64,000 nucleotides of DNA from Calocera cornea HHB12733 (GCA_001632435.1 KV423964.1:1-64000), one strand, 5' to 3'. Positions 49,076 through 59,960 are shown, counted from the stretch's first letter. Program-made: numbers and translations. Notes: generated by a model from the letters alone, not told the origin.

Positions 49076-49866
49076 ATGGTAGAAGCCAGCCGCCTGCCCT
49101 CGGGTATCTCCAGCAAGAAGGAGTTCTACGACCTCATCTGCGAGCAGCTCGCCGCCCTGCTGGAGGGCGAACGATCCTGGGTGCGTCCGAAGCTTCCTGC
49201 CGCAGGGGTATAGACATGCTGACATACATCCATACCTCGTCTGTGAATGTGCAGATCACGAACCTCTCCAACGCCTCCTCGCTCCTCTTCTGGGCGTTCA
49301 GAGACTCACATTTCTGGGGCGACGGCGAGGGAGCCGTGAACTGGTGTGGTGCGCCCCGTCCCCCCTCCTCCCCTTCTCCTTCGCGCAGGCTGACACCGTC
49401 CATCCCAGGCTTCTACCTCGACTCCTCCTTCTTCCCCTCCACCTCCGCCAGCCCCAGTCCCAGCCCCGTCTCCCCTCCCGGCAGCCCGTCAACCGCAGCG
49501 CCCACGCCCATCCTGAAACTAGGACCCTTCCAAGGGCGCCCTGCGTGCCTGCTCATCCCCGCGCGGGCGGGCGGGGGCGTGTGCGCGGACGCGTACGTGC
49601 GGCGCCGCCCGGTGCTGGTAGCCGACGTGCACCAGTACGCCGGGCACATCCCCTGCGACGCGGAGACGAGCGCGGAGGTCGTGCTGCCGCTTGTGGTGCC
49701 TTCTGCTGGGCGGGCGGGCGGGGGAGGGGAGGGCCGGGGCCGGGCGCTGGGCGTGCTGGATCTGGACTGCCTCCGGGTGGGAGGGTTCGACGAGCAGGAC
49801 GTGCGCGGGCTCGGGAGCGTCGCGGAGATCGTTGTGCGGGCGTGTGACTGGCCTGAGGCACCGTAG
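49076..49866 (+). CDS. Free methionine-(R)-sulfoxide reductase (GAF domain)
   Basis: Exons 49076-49180, 49255-49348 and 49409-49866 give about 218 residues. The protein is a single GAF domain that reduces free L-methionine-(R)-sulfoxide using cysteine chemistry and thioredoxin, protecting the cytosol from oxidation. The family order is clear: NASSLLFWAF, VNWCGFYL, LKLGPFQGRPACL, GGVCADAYVRR, VADVHQYAGHIPCDAETSAEVVLPL and LGVLDLDC. All three conserved Cys of the fRMsr active site (in GRPAC, GGVC and HIPC) are present. Two Pro/Gly-rich insertions (after FYLDSSFFP and before ALGVLD) make it longer than the roughly 180-residue yeast enzyme. The WC|GFY join supports the intron. Confidence 0.92.
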
Positions 49867-50305
49867 TCAGGCGCCGCCGGTCTGGACATGCGTGGGATGG
49901 AGCAGGGGGCAGTGCGCGGTCTGCTCCAGACACGGGCGGGGGTTCGTTGGACGAAAGCGGGGAACGGCGAACGGCGAACGGAACGGCGAATGGGGAACGG
50001 TGGCATGGATATATAATTGAACAGGGTGCTGCTGATCCCTACTTGTACAGCGATATCGTTGTGGTTGTGCACTCGATCCGTTTAAATAACCAATAGCCCG
50101 TACCAAGTGCCAAGTGCCAAGTGCCAAGTGCCGAGTGCGACAATAACCAATCTGCCCGTATTGAGGGCTTGCTTCCTTCTTCGTTGTTCCCAACGCTCGT
50201 ATCTCGAATTCCTCGTCAACCGCTCGTCTGACGCCCTGCCCCCCTCCCCCTCCCGCGGTCGCCCGCATCCCGGGAGAGGAGAGGGAGCACGCACAGAGCC
50301 CCCGC
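49867..50305. repeat. Convergent spacer with short tandem repeats
   Basis: It lies between the 3' ends of the fRMsr and penta-EF-hand genes. (GAACGGC)n-like repeats lie at 49962-50000 and a CCAAGTG heptamer array at 50103-50138. No gene is present. Confidence 0.7.
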
Positions 50306-51548
50306 TCACGGGGCCGTCAGGACGACGGACATGAACTGCTCGTAGTTCATCTGCACCCACCCGTCGCGGTCGTCGTCCATGCGCTGGAACGCCTCGGTAA
50401 GGTGCTTGGTGACGACGCAGGCGCGGACAAAGCGGTCGAACGTCATGCCCGGCTTGAGGTCCACGCGCGACTCGCCCCGCGGGAGGGAGGCTGCGGGGTC
50501 GTGCGCGCGGGCGGATGGGGAGCGGGAGGAGGGGCGCAGGTCTGCTGGGGGGCCGTCAACCGTTGGGGCTGTCCTGTGCGGGAGGGGAGACGCACGTACT
50601 CAGGTGTGGACCACATGACACCCCATCAGATCATACCAGAAGAAGAGAGAGAAAAGCGCCTGGTGAGCGGTAGTCTAGCAGGCGCGAGAAAGCAAGGCAC
50701 GCACCATACTTGATCTCGAGCAAGCGCAGGATATGCGGGTTGAGCCGGTAGCCAAACTGCTCCAGGGCGTTCTTGAGCTCCCGTCCGTCGATGGAGCCCG
50801 AGCGGTCCGCGTCAAAGTGCCTGAACACGCTGGGACGGGGTCAGCACCTGTCTCCAGCAGGAGAGACACCGGGAGCGCTGGGAGGGGTGGGAAGAGACGC
50901 ACTTCTGCCAGTCGCGGATGTACTTCCACAGGCCTGCAAACTCGTCGAACGTGATCGTCCCGCTGCGGTCGACGTCGAACAGCGTCATGAGCATCTTGAC
51001 CGTGTCGAGGTCGAAGTCTGCGCATCGGGTCAGTGGACTGCCTCCTTTCCCTTTGGGGGGACGCGGGTGGATGTGGGGGGAAGGGGAGAAAACGCACTGC
51101 TCCAATCGCCGTTCAGGAGCGCCTGCCTGAGCTCCTGCGCGCTGATAGCCCCGCTCTGGTCCACATCGACAGCAGTGAACCACTGCCAGAGCTGGGGGTC
51201 CGCACCGACGGGCGGCGGCGCGCCAGCGGCATAGCGCTGCCTCTCCCTGCCGCCTCCGGCATACCCCGGCTGTTGAGGGCCGTACGGCGCCCCAGCCCCA
51301 GCGGGGGAGCCGAACCCGGCTTGGAAGCCCGCGGGGGCGTACCCGGCCGAGGGGGGGTAGCCAGGCTGGGTGGACGAGGGCCGCCGGCCGTGCGGGCGCG
51401 CGGAGGGAGGGGGCACACCGTACATCCCTGCGACGGGGGCGGCGCCGTACCCTGCCTGGGGCGGGTATCCGGGGGCGGCGCCGTACGCGGGCGGCTGCTG
51501 CTGGTAGGCGCCGTAGGGCGGGGCGTTGTATGGCGGGCCGTAGGACAT
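50306..51548 (-). CDS. Penta-EF-hand protein (ALG-2/peflin/Pef1 type)
   Basis: Four exons (complement 51098-51548, 50903-51017, 50705-50829 and 50306-50544) give about 309 residues. A Pro/Gly/Tyr/Ala-rich N-terminal third (PPYGAYQQQPPAYG) is typical of the family. Five EF-hand-like segments follow, among them FTAVDVDQSGAISAQEL, LFDVDRSGTITFDEF, HFDADRSGSIDGREL and FQRMDDDRDGWVQMNYEQF. The first three have full calcium ligands. Such proteins bind membranes and partners in response to calcium, acting in vesicle traffic and, in yeast, polar growth. An unusual insertion of about 20 Ser/Arg/Pro residues precedes RVDLKPGMTFDRFVRAC. The gene's 5' end is duplicated at 55.5-56.0 kb. Confidence 0.92.
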
Positions 51549-51995
51549 CGTTCGGTGTGGTGCGGTGCGTTGGGTCGAGGGTGCGGGCGGGATTCGAGGG
51601 ACGGGTCGAGTTGAAGCGGGACAAGGTATGGTTCAGTTCGTGATTCGTGTGCAGCGGGCTCGGTGGGAGGGGTGGTCGTGGCAGTAAGAGAGAGGAGTGG
51701 GCAAACCCGAGCAGAGGGCGCTTGATTTCGAGTACTGCAGCAGGCGTGATCGCCCGGGAATCACCCGCAGCACAGGGGTCGGCTCGCAAGCGTGAGGGGT
51801 GAGGCGTGCGTGTCCCTGTCGTGGGTGCTCGTGCTCGTGAGTGAAAAGAGGGCGCGCGAAGACGAGGTGTGCGCTGGCCGTGCTGCCGTTGCGGGTGCGG
51901 CAGGGAATGGGCACACTGGCCGAACAGGCAGGAGAAGCGCGGGTTTGCACAGCAGGGTCAGTCACGCGCGGGTGATGGGCGGTTGGGCGCTAACC
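51477..51995. repeat. Source copy of a 0.5-kb segmental duplication
   Basis: The first codons of the penta-EF-hand gene and about 450 bp upstream reappear in the same orientation at 55525-56045. Shared blocks include GCCGTAGGGCGGGG, GGGCCGTAGGA, CAGCACAGGGGTC, CGTGCGTCCCTGTCGT-like and GGTTTGCACAGCA, in the same order. Confidence 0.85.
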
Positions 51996-52358
51996 GTGCT
52001 GGGGGCGATTACAGAGCGGGTTGGCCGGGCTACGCTGACGGGGGATGACTACTCTGGCTCCGGCCGGAGGAGACGCTGCGGAATGCATGGCGTACTTTCA
52101 GAAGCCATCGGAACGGGAAGGAGCCGGGGGTCGGCTGACGTCACGGGCGGAGCGTCGCTCACCCCTTCCAATTTGGAGCTCGCATCGGCACTTGCTGTAC
52201 CTCGCACCACATACAGTGCACGGGAGCTTGAAGCTTCACAGTCACAGCACCCTCGAGCACTCACCATCCACGGCACGGTTTGTCCAACCTGCCTAGCCTG
52301 CCCAACTCACCTCGACTGTAACCCCCTGCGACTCTCAATACCCCCTGCCTGGTACAGC
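51549..52358. promoter_or_regulatory. Divergent promoter region
   Basis: It lies between the penta-EF-hand gene (minus) and CMC4 (plus). Most of it is the duplicated sequence noted at 51477-51995. A frame across 51792-52619 is not supported by composition or splice logic. Confidence 0.5.
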
Positions 52359-52678
52359 ATGGCGCCCAGCGACCCGCCCTGTCAAGCCCAAGGTCCGTCC
52401 CCCCCCTCCCCCCACCGCCGGGGCTCACCGCCCCAATGCACACTAACGCCCCTCCTCCTTCCCAAGCCTGCGATCTCCAGACCTGTCTCGGCCGACACAC
52501 CTACAGCCCGGACCTCTGCTCTTCCCACATGCGCAAGCTCTACGCCTGCTGCGCGCGGATGTACGACGGCGGGCTTGGCGAGCCGCGCGAGTCGACTGCG
52601 TGCCCCATGGAGAGCGTGACGCGGAGGTGGCTCAAGCAGCATGCGGATGACAGCGATGGAAAGCCCGGAAAGAAGTGA
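52359..52678 (+). CDS. CMC4: Twin Cx9C protein, CMC4-like
   Basis: Exons 52359-52392 and 52467-52678 give 81 residues. The sequence PCQAQACDLQTCL ... LCSSHMRKLYACCARMY ... STACPME matches CMC4, a small twin-CX9C protein imported into the mitochondrial intermembrane space and oxidised by the MIA pathway. The short N-terminus without a presequence and the C-terminal RRWLKQH helix also fit. The intron sits between the PC and the CxxxxC part and joins GCC as A in AQAC. Its exact role in respiratory-complex assembly is not settled in other fungi. Confidence 0.9.
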
Positions 52679-52740
52679 GGGTGAGAGGAGGGTCCTCTGG
52701 ACATGAGACGGGGTGGCTCGTATACGGCAAGTGAATTCGG

Positions 52741-54369
52741 CTACGACGCGACCGCGGGCTCAGCAGGCTCCGACTCCTCCCTGACCGTCTCGAGCCCGCG
52801 CTCCTTCCCCTCCCGGCCCCGGCCCTCCCCTCCCGCCTTCGCCCGCTCCTCCCACACCCTCACCCCGCTCTCAAGCCCCTCCCACACCCCCCTTCCCACG
52901 GCTTCCCCGCCCCAGTCCGCCCCTACGGGCTGGGGAGGGACGATGGGCCGGAGCTCGCGGTAGAGCGTGCCGCCGACGAGCTTGGCTGTTTCCGGGAGCG
53001 CGTTGGGGGAGGTGGTGGCGGGGCTGGTGGTGGTGGTAGTGGTTGTGCGGTTGAGGGAGGTGGTGGGGATGGAGGGGAGGTGCGATGCGGGCGCATACAG
53101 CGCATAGAGCACCGTCTGCGCGGCCGCCCTAGGCGGCTTGAGCAACAAGAACAGCGCCGGCCAGAGGATCAGGTACCTGTAGCAGCACAGTCCGCTCAAT
53201 CAGCATTCCCATGCCATCTTGATGTACTGCGTGTACGCACCGGAGCACCCCGAGGACGGTTGCGGACGGGCCGGACGCGCCTAGGTAGCGCGAGGCGATG
53301 TCGGCTCTGCTGAACCCGGGGCAGACGGACAGGGAGAGGATGTTGCTCCTCCGCCTGGGCGTGCTCGCTCCCTCCACACCCTTGCTCCCTGTCCCCTCTC
53401 TGTCCGCATTCGCACCCCCCGCCCCGCCCACCGGGTCCGCCTGCGGCCCACGCTCCGTAGCCACAGGCACGAGCGCGTCCAGCACGCGCTGGAGGTGCAC
53501 GCTCCATATTATGCTCCTGAGCGCGCGGATGCCCTCCCGCTGGAAACTTGATGTCTTCCCTCGGGCCTCTATGCCCTTCGCAGGCTCGCCCGCCTCCTCC
53601 CTCTCCGCCTCGCCCTTCTCCTCCCCCGCCTCCCCACCCGCGGGATCAGTAGGGGGAAGCACCAGGCTCGGGAACCCGGGAAAGGCAGCCGCGTAGAATG
53701 GGTTCACGACGTTCACGACGCGGATGTCCCTCGTCCCCGGTGCGCGCAGCAGCAAAGGCAGGAGCATGGTCGTGAGGAGGAACTCGCCCAGCTCCTCTTC
53801 CTCCCCCTGAGCACCCTCGCCGCCCAATGCGCCCTTCGACCCAACAATGCCCTCGGCGCGCCACCCATACCCCCCACACAGCACGAGCGCGTCGACCCGC
53901 GCGGCCTCCCTCCCCGCTCCGGGGGCGGTCCTCGCGAACTTTCCGACGAACTCGCGCACGGACCGCGCGGAGGAGAGATCGCACTCGGCTACATGGATCG
54001 AGGGGTTCTTGTGCTGCTCTTGCAGGGCTGGGAGGAGCAGCTGCGCCGTGGGGGAGTGCAGGGTCGGCTCGAGGAGGACTATGTGCGCGCCTTGTGCCGC
54101 AAGGGAGTCGAGCACTGTCAGGCCGAGAGGGGTGAGGCCGCCCTGCGCGTTCCGCCACATGCATGTCAGCAGGGCCAGCAGATATCGGAGAGGAGGGAAA
54201 GGCGCACGGTCAGCAGGACGGTACGCGCGTGCATGTCACGCAGGCGCGGGTTGGACGCCCCGCGCGAATAGGCGTACAGCAGGACGAGCGCTGTGACTGC
54301 TAGGGCGAGCGGCAGGTACGCGGAAGACGGCAGGTTGCGCGAGATTACCAGGAAGAGCGGAACAGGCAT
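52741..54369 (-). CDS. Membrane-anchored short-chain dehydrogenase-like protein
   Basis: Exons 54208-54369, 53241-54142 and 52741-53176 (complement) give about 499 residues. An N-terminal anchor (LPLALAVTALVLLYAYS) is followed by a Rossmann start: ARTVLLT|GGLTPLGLTVLDSLAAQGAHIVLL, with VAECDLSSARSVREF and DALVLCGGYG. The catalytic region is poorly conserved: the Tyr-x-x-x-Lys motif is not obvious, so the enzymatic activity is uncertain. A second hydrophobic segment, YLILWPALFLLLKPP, occurs late, followed by a Thr-rich run and an acidic tail. The layout resembles fungal ER or lipid-droplet SDR-like proteins. It faces the gene at 54863 across a 490-bp spacer. Confidence 0.75.
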
Positions 54370-54862
54370 GTTGTAGATATTGTTGGCAATACCAACACAG
54401 CAGGGCTGCTGGGTATAGAACTTGTTGCGACCTGGTGTACCAGCACCATACATGCCCGGCAGCCTCGGCATCAGGGTCGGACCATCATCACGTGCACAAG
54501 TTTGACAGTTCTTCTTGAGGGTGCAACAATATTATTCGCTTCCCTCTCCTCCTCTTTCGCATCATTCACAATAAAATCTGATTGGCGCTAGTGGACCACT
54601 GGGTGTCACAATCCATCCTTGGCAGAGCGCCTCTGATGGAGTAAAGGGCCAAACGATCACCGGGTCAAACAACTGGTCTTATTCTATATAAGACCAGGCT
54701 GTTTTGCTCTGTGTCTTCTCAGGGCATCTCCCCTGTGGTAGCGCATTCTATCGAAATCCCCCCTCCCCCCTCCCTTTCCCCTCCTTCCCTGCCCCGTTGC
54801 CCTCACCTTGTCCTTGCCTCCCCCAGCCTCTCGTCACGTCATCAGTCTTCCACCCCGCTGCC
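54370..54862. promoter_or_regulatory. Divergent promoter region with hairpin
   Basis: Upstream regions of the SDR-like gene (minus) and the 54863 gene (plus). It contains the hairpin at 54673-54697 and a pyrimidine-rich leader like those of the 27196 and 39702 genes. Confidence 0.5.
54673..54697. repeat. Hairpin upstream of the third VAP-family-like gene
   Basis: CTGGTCTTA and TAAGACCAG around a 7-nt loop. The flanks GTCAAACAA and TGTTTTG extend the dyad imperfectly. It is about 170 bp upstream of ATG 54863. Confidence 0.8.
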
Positions 54863-55453
54863 ATGCCGCCTACCCGCATCCCATGCCGCTTCCGACTATC
54901 GGAACCCTACTGCAGTCCTGAGGAGTTTATTGTTCCTCTCGTTGCGCCGGACGACATCGCCGCCCAGCCCTTCTCCCTGGCCGAGGCCCTGTCCATCTCG
55001 CCTTTGGATCCCTTCAGTAACCAGCTGAATGCCCTGTCAATCCCCAACTTGTGGGTGACGCCCACCTATTCGATGAGCATGGACGACAATGATGCTGTAT
55101 CGACGGTGATACTGGACCAAGAGCTCGACAAACTGTTGGGCGGCCTGTTTCAAACGGCTCTCATAACCGGCGCGAATGAGGAGAACAGTCAGGGCTTACC
55201 CAATTCTTCTGTCAATGCAGAGGACAGTCTGGCCGATCTCGAGGACAGCAGCTCCCTTGGGTCGCCGCTGGAATTCAGCTCGGTGGCTTGTAGTGGCCTA
55301 GTCCACCCTGGCCCTTCCCCTTCTCCCAACCTCCCACCCCGCCCCGGGAGTACACGGCCCACAACCCCCACTGACTACGATGCTGGCGCCATTGACCAAC
55401 CTCATGACCTCCCCGAGGCATTGGTTTCCTCTTCTTGGTCGACGACCAAGTGA
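54863..55453 (+). CDS. Hypothetical protein, possible truncated relative of the VAP-like family
   Basis: A single open frame of 196 residues. It is Pro/Ser-rich and acidic with no domain. Likeness to the N-terminal region of the genes at 27196 and 39702 is weak but repeated: a similar C/T-rich leader, an upstream hairpin, LAEALSISPLDP against LADSLSAASLR, STVILDQELDKLL against LVIIDKEAIEPSV, and a HPGPSPSPNLPPRPGSTRP-like block. The frame stops about 70 bp before the duplicated penta-EF-hand sequence begins. The C-terminal half may therefore have been lost at that junction. It could equally be an unrelated disordered protein. Confidence 0.4.
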   Translation: MPPTRIPCRFRLSEPYCSPEEFIVPLVAPDDIAAQPFSLAEALSISPLDPFSNQLNALSIPNLWVTPTYSMSMDDNDAVSTVILDQELDKLLGGLFQTALITGANEENSQGLPNSSVNAEDSLADLEDSSSLGSPLEFSSVACSGLVHPGPSPSPNLPPRPGSTRPTTPTDYDAGAIDQPHDLPEALVSSSWSTTK

Positions 55454-55524
55454 TCTTCTACAACGCCGCTGAGACGCTGTCTTGCCCGGAGGAAAGGGAC
55501 GACCCCTCTGTCGGCCTGCGTGGG

Positions 55525-56045
55525 GTAACCGGGGTGGCGCCGTATGCGGGCGAGCCGTAGGGCGGGGGGTTATGTGACGGGCCGTAGGATAGCGATGGAT
55601 CGAGATCGAGATCGAGAGTCGAGATTCAGGGTTGAGATCAAGTGTATAATTGGCGGTGCGGGATCACGGTGTAGCGGGCGCGATGGGGTGGGGTGGTCGT
55701 CACAGTGTGTGAGAGAGGCGTCGTCAAGCCCGAGCACGGGCGCGCTTGGTGCAGAGTGTCATGAAATATAGTAGCGTGATTGCTCGGAAATCACCAGCAG
55801 CACAGGGGTCAGCTCGGAGGCGGCAATCGTCAGGCGTGCGTCCCTGTCGTTGGTGCAAAGTCGTTCCTGCTCGCGCGTGAAAAAGGGCGCGAAAGTGCAG
55901 AGAGAGAGGGTGATGTTGCTCTGCGCTGCCCGCTGGCCCTTCTTCAGTCCCACAAACAGGCCGGGACGCGCGGTTCGCCGTCAGAGTGCAGGTTTGCACA
56001 GCAAATCACTCGCGCGGGTGCTGGTAATGGGTGGGTGGGCGAGCA
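55525..56045 (-). pseudogene. Duplicated 5' end and promoter of the penta-EF-hand gene
   Basis: This is a diverged copy of 51477-51995 in the same orientation. The start region reads CGGGCCGTAGGATAG where the gene has CGGGCCGTAGGACAT, so the ATG is destroyed, and only the first few codons are included. It ends a few hundred bp into the former promoter. It is a relic and not a gene. Confidence 0.8.
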
Positions 56046-56121
56046 CATGTCCTGCTTGTTCTTGATGCTGTTGGAGTTGATTTGCCAGGCTTGAGTTCGT
56101 GATGAATTGTGCGATTCAGTG

Positions 56122-56868
56122 CTAGTGTAGGGCTGCGCGGAGCGCTTGGCTCTGGTCAGTTGTTCGGATTCCAGAGTGCCGGAGGGGGCCATCAGGGGGG
56201 GATCCGCCGTCCCTTCGACCGTGCGGCCAGCCTGCTGAAGAGGTAGCGCCGGATCGGAAGATCGCTGGTGAGCTAGTCAAGAGACCTCCGACGACAGGGA
56301 GGGAGTCGGTCAGGCCGGTAACAGGCGCCGGGGTGCCGGTGACTGGTGCTAGAGCATAGTCGGTGGGCCTCTCGACCGTGCCAGCAAGGCCGGAGAGGAG
56401 ATTGCTATGAGTGGTGGACTGTCTGGACGGGATGGACTTGATGATGGTCGTCCAATACTCTCCGGATGGCAGCCTTATCGTATCAGGCTCGGACGAGGTT
56501 GTGGATCTCCGGGGACCTTGTCGAGCCGACCGCAAGCCACAGGGAGGGAGTTGGCCAAGTCCATAAAGGGGTGCCGGGGCAGAGTCTGCGGCTCCCTTTA
56601 CTGCGGAGAGGAGACGGGAAGGCCCCACTGACTGGGAACAGTGCCGGTGAAATCGTCCAGGAGGCCCCCCAACGACGGGGAGGGTGTCGATCGACCGATA
56701 ACTGCGCAAGGGCCAAGTTGGAAGTATGGTCAGCCGTGCCAGCAGCCCACTGAGCAGCTCACGCCTAATGGGCTGCTCACCGATGAGTTCATCCAGCAGG
56801 CCTCCGACGGCGGAGAGGGAAAGACAGCACCGACAACAGGCGCCAGACCGAAACTCGCCATCAAGCAT
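56122..56868 (-). pseudogene. Decayed copy of the 53-residue repeat protein
   Basis: The minus strand encodes degenerate units of the protein at 61442: VGGLLDELIGEQPIRRELLS, LLSGLAGTVE and LAPVTGTPAPVTGLTDSLPV. Between them are stretches that have lost similarity. About three units can be made out. The frame happens to be open for 248 codons, but the signal peptide is missing and dibasic sites remain in only one unit. It is in inverted orientation and about 4.6 kb from the intact gene, so it looks like an old duplicate in decay. Confidence 0.75.
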
Positions 56869-58173
56869 ATTCCTCTCGCCCCATCACGCACGTGATGAAC
56901 CGGCAGCCGTGGCCGACTCCGTGCTCCGAGCAACGATCGAGTTTTCCACGACAGTGAGTCTCGCCCGCTGGGCGTGCTTCTGCGGGATAGCAGTGCCGGC
57001 CATCAGCGTGCGGCTTCGTGGCGCTTCTGGCGCGGTGATGCCTGTTGCCTGCTGACCATTGTCTAGGAACCGGCACTGTCGGCCACGGACGAAGATAATC
57101 AGTGTGGTTCGGCTGGGTAGCCTTGGTACTGTACAAGAATAGCTCACACTCAACCCCCCGCGCGTCATCGTTCGCCCAGTGACGGCGACCGGTCAGGGTA
57201 TAGGGTCGAGTAAGGGTAGGGCCAACTGAATTGCGAGTGTGGTAAGCGACGGGGCAGGTGCCGGGATGCCTTGCACGGAATGGCGTTGCACTGCCTAGAG
57301 TGTTACGTGATGTATTGGGTAGCTCTGGCCCATCATCGTCCCAGTTCTGCAGTCGTGGGGGAGGTGTACATGAATGAAATGGAGGGCGATCCCTTCGCGC
57401 TTGGTGCCCAACGCGCACTATTGTCGAGATGGAGTGTGCGTTCTGTGGAGAGCGGATGGAGCAAGTCGTCAAGGCAGCTTGAGAAACGTGCGCGGATTGC
57501 GGATATGCGGCCGGGCCGGGATCAACCCTGTGAGGTGGGTTCGCGACTGGCCGATGAGGCGTGGGCGCGCGCAGCAGCCGCTCCGCGACATTGCTGCTGA
57601 CAGAGGTTGGCCGCTCGACGCACAACTCCGAGGACACCTGGACATCTCCCCGCACGCTCAGCTTGAGCGGTGAAAGGTTTGCACAACGTTGCGTCGGAGG
57701 AAAGGAAGACTTGCCCGGAGCCAGTTCAGTTCCCAATCAACGCAGCCCACGGTTCTGCCCGGCCTGCTCGACCCGCCCCCCCGTCCACCTTCGCTTCTCC
57801 CGTCGTCCATTCCCACACCCACTCCCCCAGTGCTAGTGCTACTTATAGCTGCCCGCTGCTGACCACGCCCCGCTCACGAAAGCCATCAACCGCCTGCGAT
57901 ACGAAAACAGAACATCCTTCCTCACTTCTCCATCTTCCATCGTCCACCTTCCCCCCCGCCCGAGCAGGACACCAGTAGTACACTACTCTACGCTATATCT
58001 CCCGCGCAAGTTCCCGACCGCCGAGCCACCCATGTCTTCCTCCCCGCCCCGACCTTGATACCTCTAGGCGACTGTACGGCGGCTGAATCGGACGGACTAC
58101 GACATCGGACAACATCGGATTGGACATTGGATTGGACATCTTGGATACGGGACACTCGGAGGGGTAGACGTGC
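56869..58173. other. Intergenic, no supported gene
   Basis: A 291-codon minus frame (56861-57736) exists, but it is Pro/Arg/His/Thr-rich, lacks motifs and overlaps frames on the other strand. The last few hundred bp are the promoter of the 7TM gene at 58174. Nothing else was recognised. Confidence 0.45.
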
Positions 58174-59692
58174 ATGGACCCCGCAGAACAGGCTGCCATA
58201 GCGGCGCTCGTAACGTATGCAGAACATACGCAGATCACAAACGTGAGCCCTTCTTTCCCCTCCCCACTGCCCTTGCCCACCCGTCTCACGTTGCCCCCAG
58301 TTCTTCACCATAGCCAGCTTCACAGTTTTCGTGCGTACATGCCGGTCTCCTCCCGCCTGTGCGCTTCTGCTGACGGACACGGGGAAATTGCAGGTCTATG
58401 ACTGGATCCTCACCCTCCCCATGGAGATCAAGTACGTATGGCCGGCGCCCTGGTCATGGGGCAAGACCCTCTTCCTCCTCACGCGTTACCTCGCCCTGAT
58501 AGACACGAGCGTCATCATCCCCCGTGCGTCTTCCTTCTTCCTGTCATTGGATGCTCTGGCTGAGAGTGGAGCAGGACAACTGGGGTACAACCTCAGCACG
58601 GACAACTGCCAGCTGCTGTACCAGTGGAGCACGTGGAGCATGGTCATCGGCGTCGCAATCGCGGACAGTGCGCCCCTCCTTCTCTCTGCCTTGACAGCGG
58701 CTTGCTAATTCAGTATGTACTTGCCTGTCCACGCAGTCATCCTAGCCATGCGCACATGGGCGATCTGGTCCAAGTCCCGGCCCTGGGGCTTCGCCCTCGC
58801 CTTCGCTTGGGTAGCAGTATACGGCATCACGGTCGGTACGATGGGGAAGGGGATGAGTGGGCTAGCCTGTGCGCTTTCTCGTCCTTCTGTGCCGTGCGAT
58901 CGCCGTGCTGATCGGGTATGTATGTATGTGTGTATGCAGTTGGACCGCCGCCCGACCCCGCGCTCAGAGGCTGCTTCATCGTCGCCGCGGGCGACATCGG
59001 CATCCTCTTCATCGGGTTTGTGGTCATCATGGTCTTCGATCTTTGTACGTCCCCTTCGGCGGTCTTTCCCGAGGATTCGCGCTGACGTGCTGGACAGTCA
59101 CGTTCACGGCCACAGCAATAAAAGGGATCGACCACTGTGCGTGTTGCTTATCCTGGGTGGTGGAACTGCGCTGACGGATTGTCCAGTGCGGCGAGGCGAC
59201 AGCGCGCTCGTGTCGGTTCTATACCGGGACGGCCTGCTCTTCTCGGCGATCCTTTGTGGTGCGTAAACAGCCAGCCTATGAACCGAACGGAACGCTGAAT
59301 ATAGATGCCCATGCAGTGATATCAGTCCTGAACATCATCGTCCTGGAGCATCTTACCGTGAGCACCCGCACCGTGACTTGCCAGACCGTCCATGCTGATG
59401 GTAACCCGCGGCACAGTCAGACCTTTTCGACGTCCTCGTCGTCCTCTTCCGCTCGGTGCACGCCATCCTCGCATGCAGGATCATGCTGAACATCCGGGAC
59501 GCGGCGGGCAAGGAGCTGGGGGAGCCGAGCACGGACCTGGAGCTGACGACGATGGGCCAGCACCAGCACGCCGCGGGACGCACACGCGAGGGGGAGGAGA
59601 CGACGTGGAATACTACGTGGCAGGAGAGCGAGCTGGCGGAGGACGAGCGGGTCGGGGTCGGGAGGGTGCAGGCGTTCAGTTTGACCGGTTGA
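58174..59692 (+). CDS. DUF6533-like seven-transmembrane protein
   Basis: Ten exons (58174-58242, 58301-58330, 58394-58523, 58575-58667, 58737-58868, 58940-59044, 59098-59136, 59187-59258, 59317-59357, 59417-59692) keep phase and give about 328 residues. The N-terminal part, YDWILTLPMEIKYVW ... LFLLTRYLALIDTS, is the signature of the large basidiomycete DUF6533 membrane family. Further segments are STWSMVIGVAIADIILAMRT, GFALAFAWVAVYGITV, FIVAAGDIGILFIGFVVIM and VISVLNIIVLEHL, then RSVHAILACRIMLNIR and a hydrophilic tail. The family is abundant in mushrooms, probably receptor-like, with unknown ligands. Some exons are as short as 30-41 nt and rest on splice signals. Confidence 0.85.
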
Positions 59693-59876
59693 CCTGGCCG
59701 CAGCCCGGGGCCGGGCCGGGACCGTGGAATGTGCGAGTGTGGGGCGGGGTGGGGTGGGAAGCGAGGGGCCCGCCCGCGGCGGGACGCGTTGGCCAGTGCG
59801 GCCAGTCTGCGATGCGCTGCGCGGGGGCGTCTGATCGCTTGCTTGGTTTCCGAAGCCGAAGCGGAGGCCGAACTGT

Positions 59877-59960
59877 ATGGGTAACGAACTATGGGTAATG
59901 TGTATTCTAACTTACATGTAACTGAGTTAAACATGGGCACTTGTGGGCACGCATGGGTAA
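59877..59960. repeat. Short dispersed ATGGGTAA repeats
   Basis: ATGGGTAA at 59877, 59891 and about 59953, with ATGGGCAC at 59933, in locally AT-richer DNA. Confidence 0.6.

Noticed and set aside
51792..52619. A 275-codon plus-strand frame overlapping CMC4
   Set aside because: It runs through promoter sequence and reads CMC4 in the wrong frame; the twin CX9C frame is clearly the coding one.
56861..57736. A 291-codon minus-strand frame
   Set aside because: Biased Pro/Arg/His/Thr composition, no motif, no splice partners, and competing frames on the other strand.
59877..59960. ATGGGTAA repeats as interstitial telomere sequence
   Set aside because: Fungal telomere repeats are usually TTAGGG; these copies are few, spaced and not in tandem.
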